Assembly (NCBI GenBank): GCA_018806985.1
Contig: JADANN010000032.1
Span: 1,881,501 to 1,945,500, forward strand
DNA from: Angiostrongylus vasorum
Taxonomy: Eukaryota; Nematoda; Chromadorea; Rhabditida; Metastrongylidae
Reading direction: 5' to 3'
Length of the DNA: 64,000 nucleotides
In this document: positions 1 through 10,274 of the stretch, piece by piece
How the letters are laid out: the number at the start of each line of letters is the position of its first letter
How positions within the stretch are numbered: position 1 is the first letter of the stretch
The notes under the pieces: model-generated
Database searches by the model: none
What the model saw: the letters and a program-made list of their open reading frames with translations, nothing else
What the model was told of the DNA's origin: nothing
Position numbers and translations under genes: made by a program

Positions 1-300
1 TGTCTCTTTCCATCTCCAGATTGACTTTTTAGTTGTCATACATTTGTAGATAAATGTGTGTGCATTTGGGTGAGCTCCCATGGATAAAGATTCTACTCGG
101 CGCTTTAGTTCGACCATATCCCCGTAGTTAGTGACTGCAAGAACAACATCAGTTGAATCAAGTGGAGCACTGCCCGGATGAAAAACCTTACTCGGCAGCA
201 GTGTTTTATAAAGGACGACTGTTGGCACTGATTATCCGTGGATAATCGCGTTTTTCTCCGGACAATCCATCATACGGCTGTCGGCATCATTACCAGCTAG
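1..300. other. no recognised feature
   Basis: AT-rich sequence with no exon-like frame, SINE copy or tRNA promoter boxes that I could recognise. Confidence 0.5.
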
Positions 301-430
301 CACAGAACGTAAGAATATTTAAAACCGACCTTGTTGTGGATGATCGACTAAGCTCAATCCGGTCCTGAGAAAAGCGAAGGCGCCGAAACGTTAGCCGAAT
401 AAAGTTTTCCTTGTCAACCTTCTGTTAGCT
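301..430 (+). repeat. decayed hammerhead-like dispersed repeat (family H1)
   Basis: Shares the block GTGGAnnATCGACT and the 3' block GAAACGTTAGCCGAATAAA with copies near 29.6, 55.9 and 56.4 kb. The position corresponding to the CUGANGA core reads CTGAGAA (365-371) and the stem II strands no longer pair well, so this copy would not be expected to cleave. A run with TGTTAGCTTGTCAATGAA follows, as in the 29.6 kb copy. Confidence 0.55.
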
Positions 431-1529
431 TGTCAATGAAAGAATACACATCGATTAGCTATGCCGTCGTTAGAGTCAATTCTATTTTTTAAAGATAATA
501 GTTACATTGATTGGACGTTTACACTTGAAAAGTTGACGAACAACACTCGAACAATCTCTTTTGTCTCTACTATAGTATTCAGCTATAAAAAAGACGATCT
601 TGAAGAATTCCATTGTGGCTTGCTGAAATTCTACACAAAAAGAAGGCATCAGTGTGAGCTTGGTAATGTAATATCATGTCACTGAAATTACTTGGCGCCA
701 ATAACAGCATTTAAAATTCGAGAATTTAATAAAAATTAGAGTGAAATATTGGCGTCCGATAGACACCATCTTCGCTTCGCTAGTGAGATCATTTTCACAA
801 ATCAAACATAGGCTAGCCGGAACGGAGTCAGTCTACGTCTAAAGCCAAAAAACCACGATGTTCGTGACAAACGAATCTATTTCTTATGATTTCCTTAGGA
901 TCAACGAAACGAATGTCTCAAAATTTTTCAGCTATGTGCCAAATTTTGGAAAACGTGGTGAGCAGATTATTTAAGAACAGAGAAGGGGAAAAGAAAGTAG
1001 CTTGTATAGCTTACACAACATCGAAACAGTGTTAACCATTTTTGACCACCGCTTCGATACTCTTATTCTTCCTTCTTCATGGTAAGCTAAGGAGAATCCT
1101 GTTGCAAGGAACTAAAAAGTAGATTCAGGAGTTTTAACTTAAGTCGACGGTTAGCGACCAAGGATGATGTCATATATGCCAAAACGTTGACAACTGGGAG
1201 GATCGCAGGTATAGTACGTCTTAACGATAATCACTAGGGATAAGCCTTAAGCGACGGAGTTCATAAAAAGCAATGGAGGATGTCAAGAGAGTAACAAGTG
1301 AACCACCGAGTCGATAGACACAATTATTAAAGGAAAATCTGAATGAGAAAACGACACTCGTCATGTTCTACGTGTTCCAGAATTATCTGAGTAACTCCTG
1401 AGTGACAGAGACGACTAAAGACTTTTATAAATAGCGACCTAGTAAATCGGCATCAAGACGTTTCAACCAAGTGATTGGTTTTGAAGCTTTTTGGTGTATC
1501 ATATACTAATACATTAATGCTGCTTATTC
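431..1529. other. no recognised feature
   Basis: A 74-codon open frame at 461-685 has no splice context or recognisable motif and is treated as chance. Nothing else identified. Confidence 0.45.
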
Positions 1530-1860
1530 CTAATGCTGCATCACCAGCATGGTGCTAGTTCGATTCCGCTTCGGGCCAACTTAGCCTCTCATCTCTCCAA
1601 GGTCGGGAAATTGGTACCGAACTTGTCCGGGAAAAAATCACTCTCTGCAGTCCAACTGGGGAACGCTCCAGTCCGGCTATCTCAGGACTCCCGGGGAGAA
1701 TTGCTCTCTACCACATTCAAGATAAAATAAAAAATCCTCAAGCAGCAACCGCAGCCGCACGTAAAGTTGGAAGATCTCCAATGGATGCGAGGAAACGAAA
1801 TAAATGTGAGAAGTGTTGGGATCCGCACAGTAGACGTGAAGAGGGTCAAATAAAATAAAA
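1530..1860 (+). repeat. SINE family B, near full length
   Basis: Family B has a tRNA-like head with a B box (GCTAGTTCGATTCCGC at 1555-1570). It is followed by a GGTCGG block, a GGGAACGCTCCAGTCCGG block, CCTCAAGCAGCAACC, GATGCGAGGAAACGAA and the 3' block GGGATCCGCACAGTAGACG, ending in an A-rich tail. The A box is poorly preserved in this copy. B copies vary by 10-30% from each other by eye. Confidence 0.8.
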
Positions 1861-2024
1861 AATAAAAAAATTCTTTGCAAGTACTGCACATAAAATAACA
1901 TTGTAGCAGTGAATAACAAAATGGTTACTGCTTGAGGTCCAATATAAATTCGGAGAAAGAACTTCGAATTTGAACACTATTTTCTTTATACTGTTACCAC
2001 CAATCATTTGCGGCTTAATTTTGT

Positions 2025-2310
2025 TCTTTGCACCGCCTTTCACACATAGTGTACGAATGCGAGCGCTTCATGCGTTCGATACGTTTCCTCGCAACCATCA
2101 TCCACGAAGGTCTCGAACGTTTCGCTTGTGAGCTCCACTTCTCCATAGATGAGATAGAGCAGTCCCACTTGGATTGCAGGCGTGAAATTTTTTCCAGAGA
2201 AGAGTTAAACCAGTTTCGCGACCCCGGAGGCATAAAAAGTTTGGTGCGCTTGAGACCTGGTATTTGTGATGATCGGCATCACTACGACTGCACTACTCGC
2301 CCTCGTTTAT
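2025..2310 (-). repeat. SINE family B, diverged copy
   Basis: Reverse complement of the B body: CGTTTCCTCGCAACCATCATCC corresponds to the GATGCGAGGAAACG block, followed by CGACCCCGGAGG and a tRNA-like head containing GATCGGCATCACTACG on the plus strand. Confidence 0.6.
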
Positions 2311-2391
2311 TAATAGCAAAGGCGACCTTCGACTATTAAAATGGAAATAAAATGTATAAGAAAGCTCCTTAATAATATTACGTAATATGAC

Positions 2392-2636
2392 TAGACCAAC
2401 TCTCCTCCAATCCACGTGGGAACGCTTTAGTCCGGCAAATCCCAAGGTTTCAGGAAGAATTGGCTCGCCCAGCATTCTATGACATTCATAAAGAAGACTA
2501 AATCCTCAAGCAGCAGCCGAAAGAACATGCAAAATGTTCCGAGACCCTTGTGGGCGATGAATGAGACGAAAACGAATCGAATGCGAGAAGTTTTTGGGAT
2601 CTGCATCGTAGATGTTACAACGGGTCATGTAAATTT
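2392..2636 (+). repeat. SINE family B, 5'-truncated
   Basis: Begins in the GGGAACGCTTTAGTCCGGC block and keeps the CCTCAAGCAGCAGCC and GGGATCTGCATCGTAGATG blocks through the GGGTCATGTAAA tail. The tRNA head is missing, as expected of a retroposed copy that keeps its 3' end. Confidence 0.7.
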
Positions 2637-2931
2637 TCCTGTAGAGTAAAACACGATTAGGTAAACTATGTACCTACCTTTTCGTCTTCAGTAGAAGGAA
2701 GTGTTTCGATTTTCCTCGTTGTTGGATATCGAATCGCTGTCACCTACAGTTATACAACATCTTCGTAAAAATGAAATATCAAACCCTAGTTATTTCAATA
2801 AAACACTAGCAATAATATATTAGCATCTTGAAGAGAATATGTACGGCATTTGACCCACAACCATCTCCGCACGGTTGTGTTAATAAACTTTATATTTGTA
2901 AAGATACATCTATATTTAATTATGTACACTT

Positions 2932-3297
2932 GTTTTTTTTTAAATGACCCTTCTTCACGTCTACCGCGCGGATCCCAGCCTTCTGATTCGTTTCCTCGCA
3001 TCCATGCTATGAAGCCCTTCCAAGTTTTTTACCTGTGGTTTCGGTTGCTGCTTGAGGGTTTTCATTTCATCTTGTACGCCTTAGAATGGTGGTCGACTCT
3101 ATACTTCTTGGGGTCCTGAGATGACCGGGTTGGAGCGTTCCCATTTGGATAACGGAGAGTGATTTTTTTCCCAGACAACTCCAGTGCCAATGTCCCGACC
3201 CCGGAGGGATGAGAGGTTTGGTTGGCCCGGCGCGGAATCGAACTAGCACCATGCTCGTGATAACCGACGTCACTCCTACTGTGCTATCCGCTTCCTA
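2932..3297 (-). repeat. SINE family B, best full-length copy
   Basis: On the minus strand the head reads GGATAGCACAGTAGGAGTGA (A box) then CTAGTTCGATTCCGCGCC (B box), followed by the full B body and a TCATTTAAAAAA tail. It is the clearest tRNA-like head of family B in the window. Confidence 0.85.
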
Positions 3298-3606
3298 CTT
3301 GGTGATTCAAAACTATTAATTTGTAACAAGGAAATATTTGTTTTCTTTCCTTAGATATATATATGTATATATATATAAACGCATAAGTTAGCATATTAAC
3401 AAAAATATTGCTGCATTTCTTTATTGCCCTATCGCATTTCTCCAAATGTATTATTTATTGATAGTGACCCACATAACACACTGGTTAGGAGTAGCCTGCA
3501 GCAACACTAAATCTGCTTCTGGTTCGATTCATCATCTCGAACGCACTACGCCTTTCATCTACCCACTATCACTGAACTGTTGTGTGACTTATCTATAAAG
3601 AGAAAG

Positions 3607-3970
3607 CGATCGGAGCAGTGGTAGTGATGCCGTCCAATATGTCCAAAACTGTGGTTCTACCCCACATTGGGTCCAGCAAGCTCTCCGTCCCTACTAATTG
3701 GAAAACTCGTAACGAGCTTACTTGGGGTCAATTCACTATACCCAGTTCACAACACCTGGCGACTGTGTGGGAATGCTCTAGCGCTGATATCCCAGAACTC
3801 CTGGAAAAACACCAGCTTCGTTGAGAAAGATGGACAATTCTCAAGGAGTGGTCGAACCCACACGCAAATCCTAAGAACTTTGTGGAACACGGACACGATA
3901 AAACGAACCAAATGGAAGAAGTGTCGGGATCCGCGCAATGCATAATGCTGTGATGTGCAAAATAAAAAAC
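3607..3970 (+). repeat. SINE family B, diverged copy
   Basis: Head starts GATCGGAGCAGTGGTAGTG. The body keeps GGGAATGCTCTAGCGC, the CACACGCAAATCC region and GGGATCCGCGCAATGCATAA, ending in AAAATAAAAAAC. Internal similarity is patchy. Confidence 0.65.
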
Positions 3971-4369
3971 AAAAAATGTATACATAAGATGCGGATAGCG
4001 CACTAGTAGAGGTGTCCTTTAATATAAGCAAGGCACGAGGCCATGTCGGGTCAAATAAACCTATTTTTCCTCCGGTATCGAGATGTTGGCACCAGAGTTT
4101 CATAGGAGTCTCTTTCTAAGAAATGAAGACTACTGACTTCCTGTGGTAAAGAAATAAGAGCGCAATTAATAAAAAATTTACGAAAATAACGATTTTTAGG
4201 CATTCAGAAAATTTTTCCCCTAATAGCACCCAGGATCAACTTTCTATTAACCTCGGCATTGAATTATGAATTCGTCATTTTCTCTCTCAGCAATCACGAG
4301 GTTGTTAAACAGCATACGTTTACTTCTATACGATAACACACATACAACACAACGCATAAAAGAATACCT

Positions 4370-4915
4370 AGATTGCAAACGAAAAGCAAGACAAAGCACG
4401 TCACTAAGGACGCATAGGATACAAAAAGCATAGCGGATACGATTTTGATATAAAAGTCGCTATCATCGCACGGGAGACTAAAACATCAATGTGCAAATTT
4501 CTCAGGCTTTTTGGATAAAGCCAAAAAATCCGAGAATGAATAGCAGGGAAGAATGCCCAGAGATAACGCGTGATCTAGCCCCGTATCTCAGAACTGATTT
4601 TTGATGTGGGGTGGTGCAGCAATCAACCATACGCGATTCTAAGTGGCTGTTCTCCCTCAGTGGAAGACAATTGGAAAAAAAAGTGGTGGGTTTTTTTTCG
4701 AGAAGCCGTAGATCTTGTAATTATCGTGCAGATTTTCGTCTTTCTGTTTGTGCTGTTGAAGCGTTTGACCTAGTAAGTTGCGTATGAGTGTACCCTTCCA
4801 TGCTCTGAAGAACGCGATTCTGCCAAAACGTCAGCTGCGATTGTGCTGTATGTGTGTTATTGTATAGAAGTTAACGCTTCCTGTTAATGTTTTAACACAT
4901 CATCGCAGTTGGTGA
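4370..4915 (+). repeat. dispersed repeat family H2 with hammerhead-like 3' motif
   Basis: Matches 53120-53600 over several hundred bases: AATCCGAGAATGAATAGCAG with AATCCGAATATGAACCGCAG, and a GAATGCC block then ACGCGT in both. The 3' part matches 9870-10060 (GTGTACCCTTCCATGCTCTG). The motif has stem I GCT (4802-4804) with AGC (4833-4835), core CTGAAGA (4805-4811), a weak stem II, AAAA in place of GAAA (4825-4828), then CGTC. Mutation of G12 would disable a ribozyme here. Confidence 0.6.
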
Positions 4916-4973
4916 GTGATTCTGGACGTCGAACTGTGACACAGAATGGAGGCCTATATGCTTCAGTAGGGTT
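4884..4973 (-). CDS. possible terminal exon of the minus-strand gene
   Basis: After a CTTTACCTTAGAG acceptor, an open frame of 29 codons (NPTEAYRPPFCVTVRRPE, then SLTNCDDVLKH) runs to TAA at 4884-4886. It would accept phase 0 from the exon ending at 5936 if the second AG is used. The first AG gives a different open frame, and the 3' end overlaps repeat H2. Composition looks protein-like but the family is not recognised. An unspliced 3' end elsewhere is equally possible. Confidence 0.25.
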   Translation of the reverse strand, partial: NPTEAYRPPFCVTVRRPESLTNCDDVLKH

Positions 4974-5490
4974 CTCTAAGGTAAAGAAATCGATCCACTC
5001 TCCTATTCATAAACTCATCTAGAAGTATACCAGTACCAGGAATCGCTGGCATATTGACCATCCTCTAAATAGTCACCAGCTTACTGACAAGTAGTGTCCG
5101 TCTGAGAGAGCAGTTTTTTTGAGAATCCAGGAAAAGGAAATCTCGCCCAAGCAACGAACCAACGAAACTCGTCCAGTAGTTAAGGAAAAAATTTTGCTGA
5201 TGCCAGGAGCACTCTTTTTGGTGAAGAGACTTTAACTCAAATTTGAAAAACGCGTTTTATATTAACTTAAAGGATACCTTCAATGAAACAGAATAGTAAC
5301 TTTAGAATATTACTGTAGTTAATATTTCTAAATATCTAAGATAAGGAAAAATGTTGCTTGCAAATTTCGAAAAAACCAAGGATCTACGGGACAATTGATT
5401 AATCTTCTTAGTTTTCACCTATTTTAGAAAGATGTAAAAAAACATAGGATTCTCGTAGAAGACATTATTCTATTTAGGATACTTGGCTTG
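4974..5490. other. no recognised feature
   Basis: Intergenic or intronic AT-rich sequence. No exon with acceptable splice sites was found. Confidence 0.4.
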
Positions 5491-5862
5491 GACACTTGGA
5501 TGGCCCCCTCATTATTGGTTGTGCGGGACCCAACATAATTCCCTGTTTTTTTCGGAGATTTGCTGGTTAAGCCATTGTAGTTCCCTGGAATCCCGATGAC
5601 AGAATGGCCAAAGTCTGCCCCAAGTCGTCACCACGACAGGCAGTCGCAGCCTTTGTGGATCAGAAGGACATTTGCCACCATGAGACTTTGAAAGCAGGGC
5701 AGTGGTGGATCCTGGTATTGGTTTACACTTAGCTGGGCTTCACGCCGGACTCCTCAGCTTGGCAGACCCTGCTGGGTGGACGAATCCCCCTGTTTTACAT
5801 CGCATTCCGACACCCAGGAACACTTCCCAGCCCCCGATGAGGCGGTAAACCGTTGGAAGGAT
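5491..5862 (-). repeat. SINE-like family C, near full length
   Basis: Family C is about 380 bp. Read on its forward (here minus) strand it starts CCAACGGTTTACCGCCTCAT, passes GGGTGTCGG, GGGGATTC, CCAGGATCCACCACTG, GTCGTGGTGACGACTTGGGG and GGAGATTATG-type blocks, and ends GAGGGGGCCATCCAAGTGTCC. Orientation is inferred from tandem CAAGTAT tails and from 5'-truncated copies at 33.2 and 51.1 kb that keep this end. No convincing Pol III A box was seen, so its origin (tRNA or other RNA) is open. Confidence 0.8.
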
Positions 5863-5935
5863 ATAAAATAGCCATGTGAAACTAAGAAATTCGAAAAGCA
5901 AAACTCCAAATTATGAAAATATAACCAATTTTTAC

Positions 5936-5982
5936 CTGCCCTCTTTGTTCCCTATTGAGTTCAACAGTTAAATCGACGGTTG
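5936..5982 (-). CDS. internal exon of minus-strand gene (TVDLTVELNREQRGQ)
   Basis: Bounded by a strong acceptor (TTTGTTTTTCAG) and the donor GGGCAG|GTAAAA. The exon takes 2 nt to complete a codon from the exon ending at 6134, and then reads TVDLTVELNREQRGQ to phase 0. The other frame continuous with the upstream exons hits TAA here, so this exon decides the reading frame of the chain above it. No named domain was recognised. The intron below contains SINE C at 5491-5862. Confidence 0.65.
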
Positions 5983-6133
5983 CTGAAAAACAAATCTATT
6001 AAACTGAATCATTCATAGGTGTCTTATTCTCTTTCCTCTTCTTTCTACAGTTTTTTTTCACTTCTTCAATATTTTCCTTACTATTTCCTGTTAACATCTT
6101 CATTATAGCCATTATAAAGAAGAGAAAACTCAC

Positions 6134-6176
6134 GAATATCCGGTTTAGATTCTTCGACTTGTTTGGGTATGGCTGC
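6134..6176 (-). CDS. internal exon of minus-strand gene (AAIPKQVEESKPDI)
   Basis: A 43-nt exon between TCTAAATATTGCAG and C|GTGAGTTTTC. Phase 0 in gives AAIPKQVEESKPDI, and the exon leaves phase 1. Phase agrees with three neighbours: the exon ending at 8302 (phase 0 out), the alternative first exon ending at 6598 (phase 0 out) and the exon starting at 5982. The peptide is hydrophilic and lysine/glutamate rich, probably an unstructured linker. Function unknown. Confidence 0.65.
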
Positions 6177-6597
6177 CTGCAATATTTAGAAACGTTTGAA
6201 AGAGGTCTCGGCATAAAAAATTAGTGGCCCTTCCTTAATACCTAATTCCTATTATTCAAGAAAAAAAAGGGTGAAAATAGTATAAAAAAGGTTCGAAAAT
6301 GATTTCATGTAAGATCGGGGTCGAGAGCTAAAATCACAACGGGACTTCACTTCCTTTACCGTACACTTGTGGCTTTACTCTATTGTGGACTCTTCTGTTG
6401 TGGCTATGATATAAAAAATATAAGTAGTGACAATGGTGTGCTAAAAAATGAAATCATTCGATGATTGGAATTATCCGACGTTATTTACCACGAGTGCAGG
6501 TTCTAAACTTCATCTATGATCTGGTCAACGGTGCGAAAACAAGCATAGCACGTGCCGGATTCGGAATAAAATCCAATTCGTAATATAAACTGCCTAC

Positions 6598-6621
6598 CGT
6601 TTTCGATACTTTCCCACCCAT
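6598..6621 (-). CDS. possible alternative first exon, myristoylation-type start (MGGKVSKT)
   Basis: ATG at 6619-6621 opens MGGKVSKT and is followed directly by the donor ACG|GTAGGC, leaving phase 0, which fits the exon at 6176. Gly2 with Ser6 matches the known N-myristoyltransferase consensus MGxxxS/T, and lysines nearby would favour membrane binding. If real, an internal promoter in the intron between 8302 and 6176 would make a short membrane-tethered isoform lacking the proline-rich and coiled-coil-like parts. Chance remains possible for so short an exon. Confidence 0.4.
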
Positions 6622-7817
6622 GTTCGATAATGGACAGATGAAGAAGTAAAAAGTCCGAAAACACAGATGGAAGATGATGAAAGTAGAACAAAACGGAAAA
6701 CGATGGCCCGAACAGATAAACGGCGGCTTGTTCGAGGTTGAAGAACGACATCGAATTCATCGCTGACGATCGAAACACTCGATATGCTCTATTCTAACAC
6801 TATTTACTTCGAACAGTCATAGTTCACGACATTTTCGCTCTGGACGCCTCACTCGCCTTTTTTTTCACAAAGAATGATCTAATGTCTCAGAAGGAATTAA
6901 ATCCCGACATGAAATAGCGTCAACGACGGATAGCAGAGATAATATCATTAATCCAACTTTCAAAAAACAATAGTCAGCCATGCATTTCCGACTTTCAAAA
7001 CCGTTTAAAATGCTAGATTTCACTAAAGACTATTAAAAAACAACAATGCAAACACTGGACAACTCAGTCGTTTGAGCACTAGTGCTTCATCGGGCCACTA
7101 ATCCAAGGAATAGCTTCCGGATTGGAAGAACAATTGGCGAGCACATCTTCCTCCAACACACAACGAAAACAACGACCGTCTGTTACGAAAAGCTAGAAAC
7201 GCTCTAGTACGTCCATTTCTTAGTTCTAAGGGAAAATCCGAGCATTTCCATGGTTGACGAATGCAAAGCAACGGAAGTGCTTGAACCCGCACGAAATGTG
7301 AGGAGGATTCATCTAAGTATGGCGACGGTAAACATGAAGTGGTGCAATGATGACATGGGACCTGAAGAAAAGTCTGAAAAACTGTGAGAAAAGAAGGAGA
7401 AGTTTAAAACTGTTTCTACACCTCCCAATAAGCTTAGCAAAGCGCACTTATACAACCACTACGTTGTTGGGAAACCCATCTCCGAAGTAATACATTATCC
7501 TAAATGAACAAAAGAGGTCATCTTTTGCTGCATAGTGCTACCTGGATCATATTTGAACATAGGCGTTTACTCAGAAATAAAAAAGTGGATTACATTACAA
7601 ACAAAACTGAAACGACAATGGATCAGCGCACTCAGTTTCTATTATGAGACGGTGGAATCCTCAATGGAGAAACCACTGTCCCAAGTCCAAATCGTACTTT
7701 ATAAATCCATGCAAACCCGTATACAATTTTCCACCCCTTGCAACTTGCGCTGGTGCAACGAGGCTCATCTGAGCTCGGATTTCAGGTATGTTGAACATAC
7801 TCAAGATGAGGCATAAA
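6622..7817. other. intron or intergenic sequence, unassigned
   Basis: A 91-codon minus frame at 6503-6778 overlaps the proposed first exon but is low-complexity and hydrophobic. Frames at 7098-7292 (minus) and 7535-7816 (plus) have no splice context or motif. No repeat family recognised. Confidence 0.4.
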
Positions 7818-8072
7818 GGACAGTGCGCACAGCGTTGATCGGTCTCAGAGGGATACGCTGCTATGCATGAGCACTGTAGAGGTGACCGAATGCATATTTG
7901 GCTATATGATATCCTGTGGTGGTCTATTGATGTATATATTCGCTGCCATCCTAGAGAATTCTGATACTAATTTACCGACCTTGGAGGGACGGAAGGCTTA
8001 GTGAGCCTCGGATGCTGGACAGAACCAACGACGTATATGTTGCAGGGTGCCTCTACTCACTGCGCCACTCAT
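7818..8072 (-). repeat. SINE family A, diverged copy
   Basis: Family A on its forward strand has a tRNA-like head with a 7-bp acceptor-like stem (GGGCGCG/CGCGCCC), A box TGGCGCAGTGGTCGGAGGCG, B box GGGATCGATCCCC, then CCAAGCCTTCCATCCCTCC, CAGACTTGTCTGGGAGG, GTCATTGTAAAGGCCAGAT, GATTGATCAACGCCGAGAG and a tail of TTTATCC units. Here GATATACGCTGC, GGAGGGACGGAAGGCTTAG and GCAGGGTGCC preserve the body, but the TTTATCC tail is lost. Confidence 0.7.
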
Positions 8073-8301
8073 AGGTATCGTTTTAATTTACTTATTCACT
8101 CATGTAATTTGTAGCCACTCAATACCAATTCAGAAAGAACATTTCAATGATAATTTCTATTTATAGATTAACATAGTGTTTCGAAAGAAAGAAATGTTTG
8201 ATTTTACTAATTTCACTAAATTTTATTCTGATAGCATATCTAGTAAATTTCTTAGCAAGTACTTAACGTATTTCAAACAGAAGTGTTATGGTTAAACTCA
8301 C

Positions 8302-8384
8302 TGATTCCTCGATGGGAGTTCTGAGACTACGGATTTCTTTGAAGACGCTTTCAAAACGAGATGATGGTTCCTGTAATGCTTTGT
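8302..8384 (-). CDS. internal exon of minus-strand gene (KALQEPSSRFESVFKEIRSL)
   Basis: Acceptor CGACTTTAG, donor GAATCA|GTGAGTTT. The exon takes 2 nt from the upstream exon (G+AC, Asp), reads KALQEPSSRFESVFKEIRSL then RTPIEES, and leaves phase 0. The heptad-like spacing of L, F, F, I and L suggests an amphipathic helix or coiled coil. Joined to the exon at 9401-9511 it gives a continuous charged helical segment of about 64 residues. Family not recognised. Confidence 0.7.
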
Positions 8385-8460
8385 CTAAAGTCGTATAAAA
8401 CATATGAAACCTAGTCATCAAAGTTAGTAAGAATACTTTATTACGATCTTAACTTTAGAA

Positions 8461-8612
8461 ATAGCTGAGAACCAGGCGAAACGAAGGACCTGCATGGTGT
8501 GGTGGTGAACGCGTTAGCCCCTGGAAAGGGTAAATAACCCGTTCGTTCCCCACCGCAGACACCTGCGGCCCGGAGTTTTGCAAGCATCTGAGCATCACTG
8601 TGGTTGTAACGA
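8461..8612 (+). repeat. SINE family D
   Basis: Family D has CTGAGAGACAGGCGAAACGA, then a tRNA-like head in which GGACC and GGTCC can pair as an acceptor-like stem. Its A box region is TGGTGTGGTGGTGAACGCG and its B box GCGTTCGTTCCCC. The 3' part continues GAGTTTTGCAAATATCTCAG, TTGTGGTTGTATTTCACA and AGGCAGCAAATAAAAAGTTA. This copy ends after GTGGTTGTAACG. Confidence 0.8.
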
Positions 8613-9400
8613 ACTAGCTTGCTGTTGCCACTTCAAATTTTTTGCTCCACATTTACAAAAAAATACGACAATACAAAAAGTTTTTTTTGCTTCTTCACCA
8701 GTAATAATTATAACTATTGAAGTAATATTGAAATACGGCACATTCACAACTACTGATGTTAACATTTGGATGTCATTTCTTCACAAAGTGTCATGAAAAG
8801 CTCAATTTTCAGGTTCCCCTTTGATCAATATTATGGTTAACTGTGCAGGACTTTTTTCCCTTAGTGGCAAGAATTTTTCTCTGGTGTCATGAGATTATCA
8901 ACGCAAGTCACTCCTAGGCCTGACGGCTCCCAAGGAACATCATTTTGCTACACTTAGGTGGTAAATCATTGAGAAATTGCGTACTAAAGTAGTATCATAA
9001 TAGGAAGCTTCTATCAGAATTTACACAGAGCATTAATAGCAGATACCACTAACAACCTCACATTAGAGAACAACACTAATTTTATATGCTTGTATAGCTT
9101 TGCCACGCAGAGGAAAATTTGAAAAAAATGTACTTGAGAAGTACACAAAATAAATTCAAAGTAATCGCCCCCATTAGTTCTGAATGTTCAGATGCCATTT
9201 AAGGAAGGAATAACGAAATTTAACGAAACTTTGGCGAAAAAGTAAATGATGACTAGGCGCTCCGGAACAATAGCGTTCAAGTGCGCCAAGTAACTGAACG
9301 AAAAGAAGCACATTTAATTCTCACTAAAGCGAAACGTCGGATTCGTTGAAACGGTTTGCATCAACTGCGTGTAAGATCGAGCGAGACAACTAACACTTAC
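8613..9400. other. intron, no recognised repeat
   Basis: Lies between the exons at 8302-8384 and 9401-9511. A 72-codon frame at 8578-8796 begins inside SINE D and is not supported. Nothing else identified. Confidence 0.45.
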
Positions 9401-9511
9401 CGGAGTCCTTCGACCGAATCTTCGCAAATGCAGCGACGACGATGGATAGTCGTTGTCCGGCTTCCGCTGAGTGGTGGAAATCGTTCTCGAAACGTTCAGC
9501 GGGATCAAGAC
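9401..9511 (-). CDS. internal exon of minus-strand gene (LDPAERFENDFHHSAEAGQR)
   Basis: Acceptor TTTGTTTCCTACTCAG and donor TCCG|GTAAGTGTT are both strong. Read with phase 1 in, it gives LDPAERFENDFHHSAEAGQR, then LSIVVAAFAKIRSKDS, leaving phase 1, which fits the next exon. The upstream exon at 10275 appears to end in phase 0, which would select a Ser/Arg-rich frame that stops at the exon starting at 5982. Either a small exon is missing between 9.5 and 10.3 kb or there is a one-base error. The 36-residue reading is preferred. Confidence 0.65.
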
Positions 9512-9869
9512 CTGAGTAGGAAACAAAAACAATTGATTCAGTGATCTTCATGAACTTTGCTTATTCATATAGGTTTTGAGACGTCCAAATATGTATGACC
9601 AAATTCAAAGCGCTCGCAATCAAATTGAAATTTAGGTGACGAGTCTCCAACAGAACAAGAGCACTACTTTTAGTCTATGCTTAAAAATCTTAAAGCGATA
9701 ACGAAATTCATTTTTAGACAGGTAAGGATCATGTTTTTTCGTTAAGCAACATCTAGAAAGTTCGATTTAAACTACTGTTGATTTTCGCTTTCATGCTAAT
9801 CAGATCCCGTTTTCGCATTGACTAGAATTAATCCGAGTTTCAAAGGCGATTATGCGACTACAAAACCAA

Positions 9870-10060
9870 GGAGATTGTCAAAGACAGATTTTACGAGTAG
9901 TACTACCAGTTGAAGGGTTTAATCTGATAAATTGCATATCAGTGTACCCCTTCCGGGCTCTGAATAAGGCGATACTGACGAAACGTCAGCTACCGTTGTG
10001 TTGTATGTATTATATTTTTTATGGAAGCAAACGTGTGCAACTTCGCAATTGCTGAGAAAG
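9870..10060 (+). repeat. dispersed repeat family H2, short copy with hammerhead-like motif
   Basis: Resembles 4760-4915 (GTGTACCCCTTCCGGGCTCTG, then TGTTGTATG). Stem I GCT (9957-9959) pairs with AGC (9988-9990). The core reads CTGAATA (9960-9966, G8 changed), then GAAA (9980-9983), ACGT and C. A simple CTGAC/GTCAG hairpin around GAAAC (9975-9989) is an alternative fold. It lies inside an intron of the minus-strand gene. Confidence 0.55.
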
Positions 10061-10274
10061 AAAACGAGATATTTGTAATCCTATGCTGAGGTTAATAGAA
10101 AGTCGATCTTGAGTACTATCAGCATTATAAGAGAACGATTTTATGAGTTGCTGAAAAAAAGAGTACGAAAGAAGGCAAACAGAAATACACACTGTGTAAA
10201 TTCGCATGATATAAATGAAAAGTGATATAAAGCAATAGAAACAGTGGATTAGACGAAAGCAGAAGAGGAAAGAC

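Noticed and set aside
2028..2339. 103-codon plus-strand frame
   Set aside because: It lies within a minus-strand SINE B copy; the frame is a shadow of the repeat.
3351..3380. Short ATATAT tract as a microsatellite
   Set aside because: Only about 25 bp and interrupted; common in AT-rich worm DNA.
3747..4103. 118-codon minus-strand frame
   Set aside because: Covers a SINE B copy and its flank. Similar frames appear in other B copies, so no gene is implied.
7080..7817. Possible second mariner relic
   Set aside because: Some plus-strand segments loosely recall transposase sequence, but no diagnostic motif (WVPHEL, NDDAPxH-like or RGRP) could be read.
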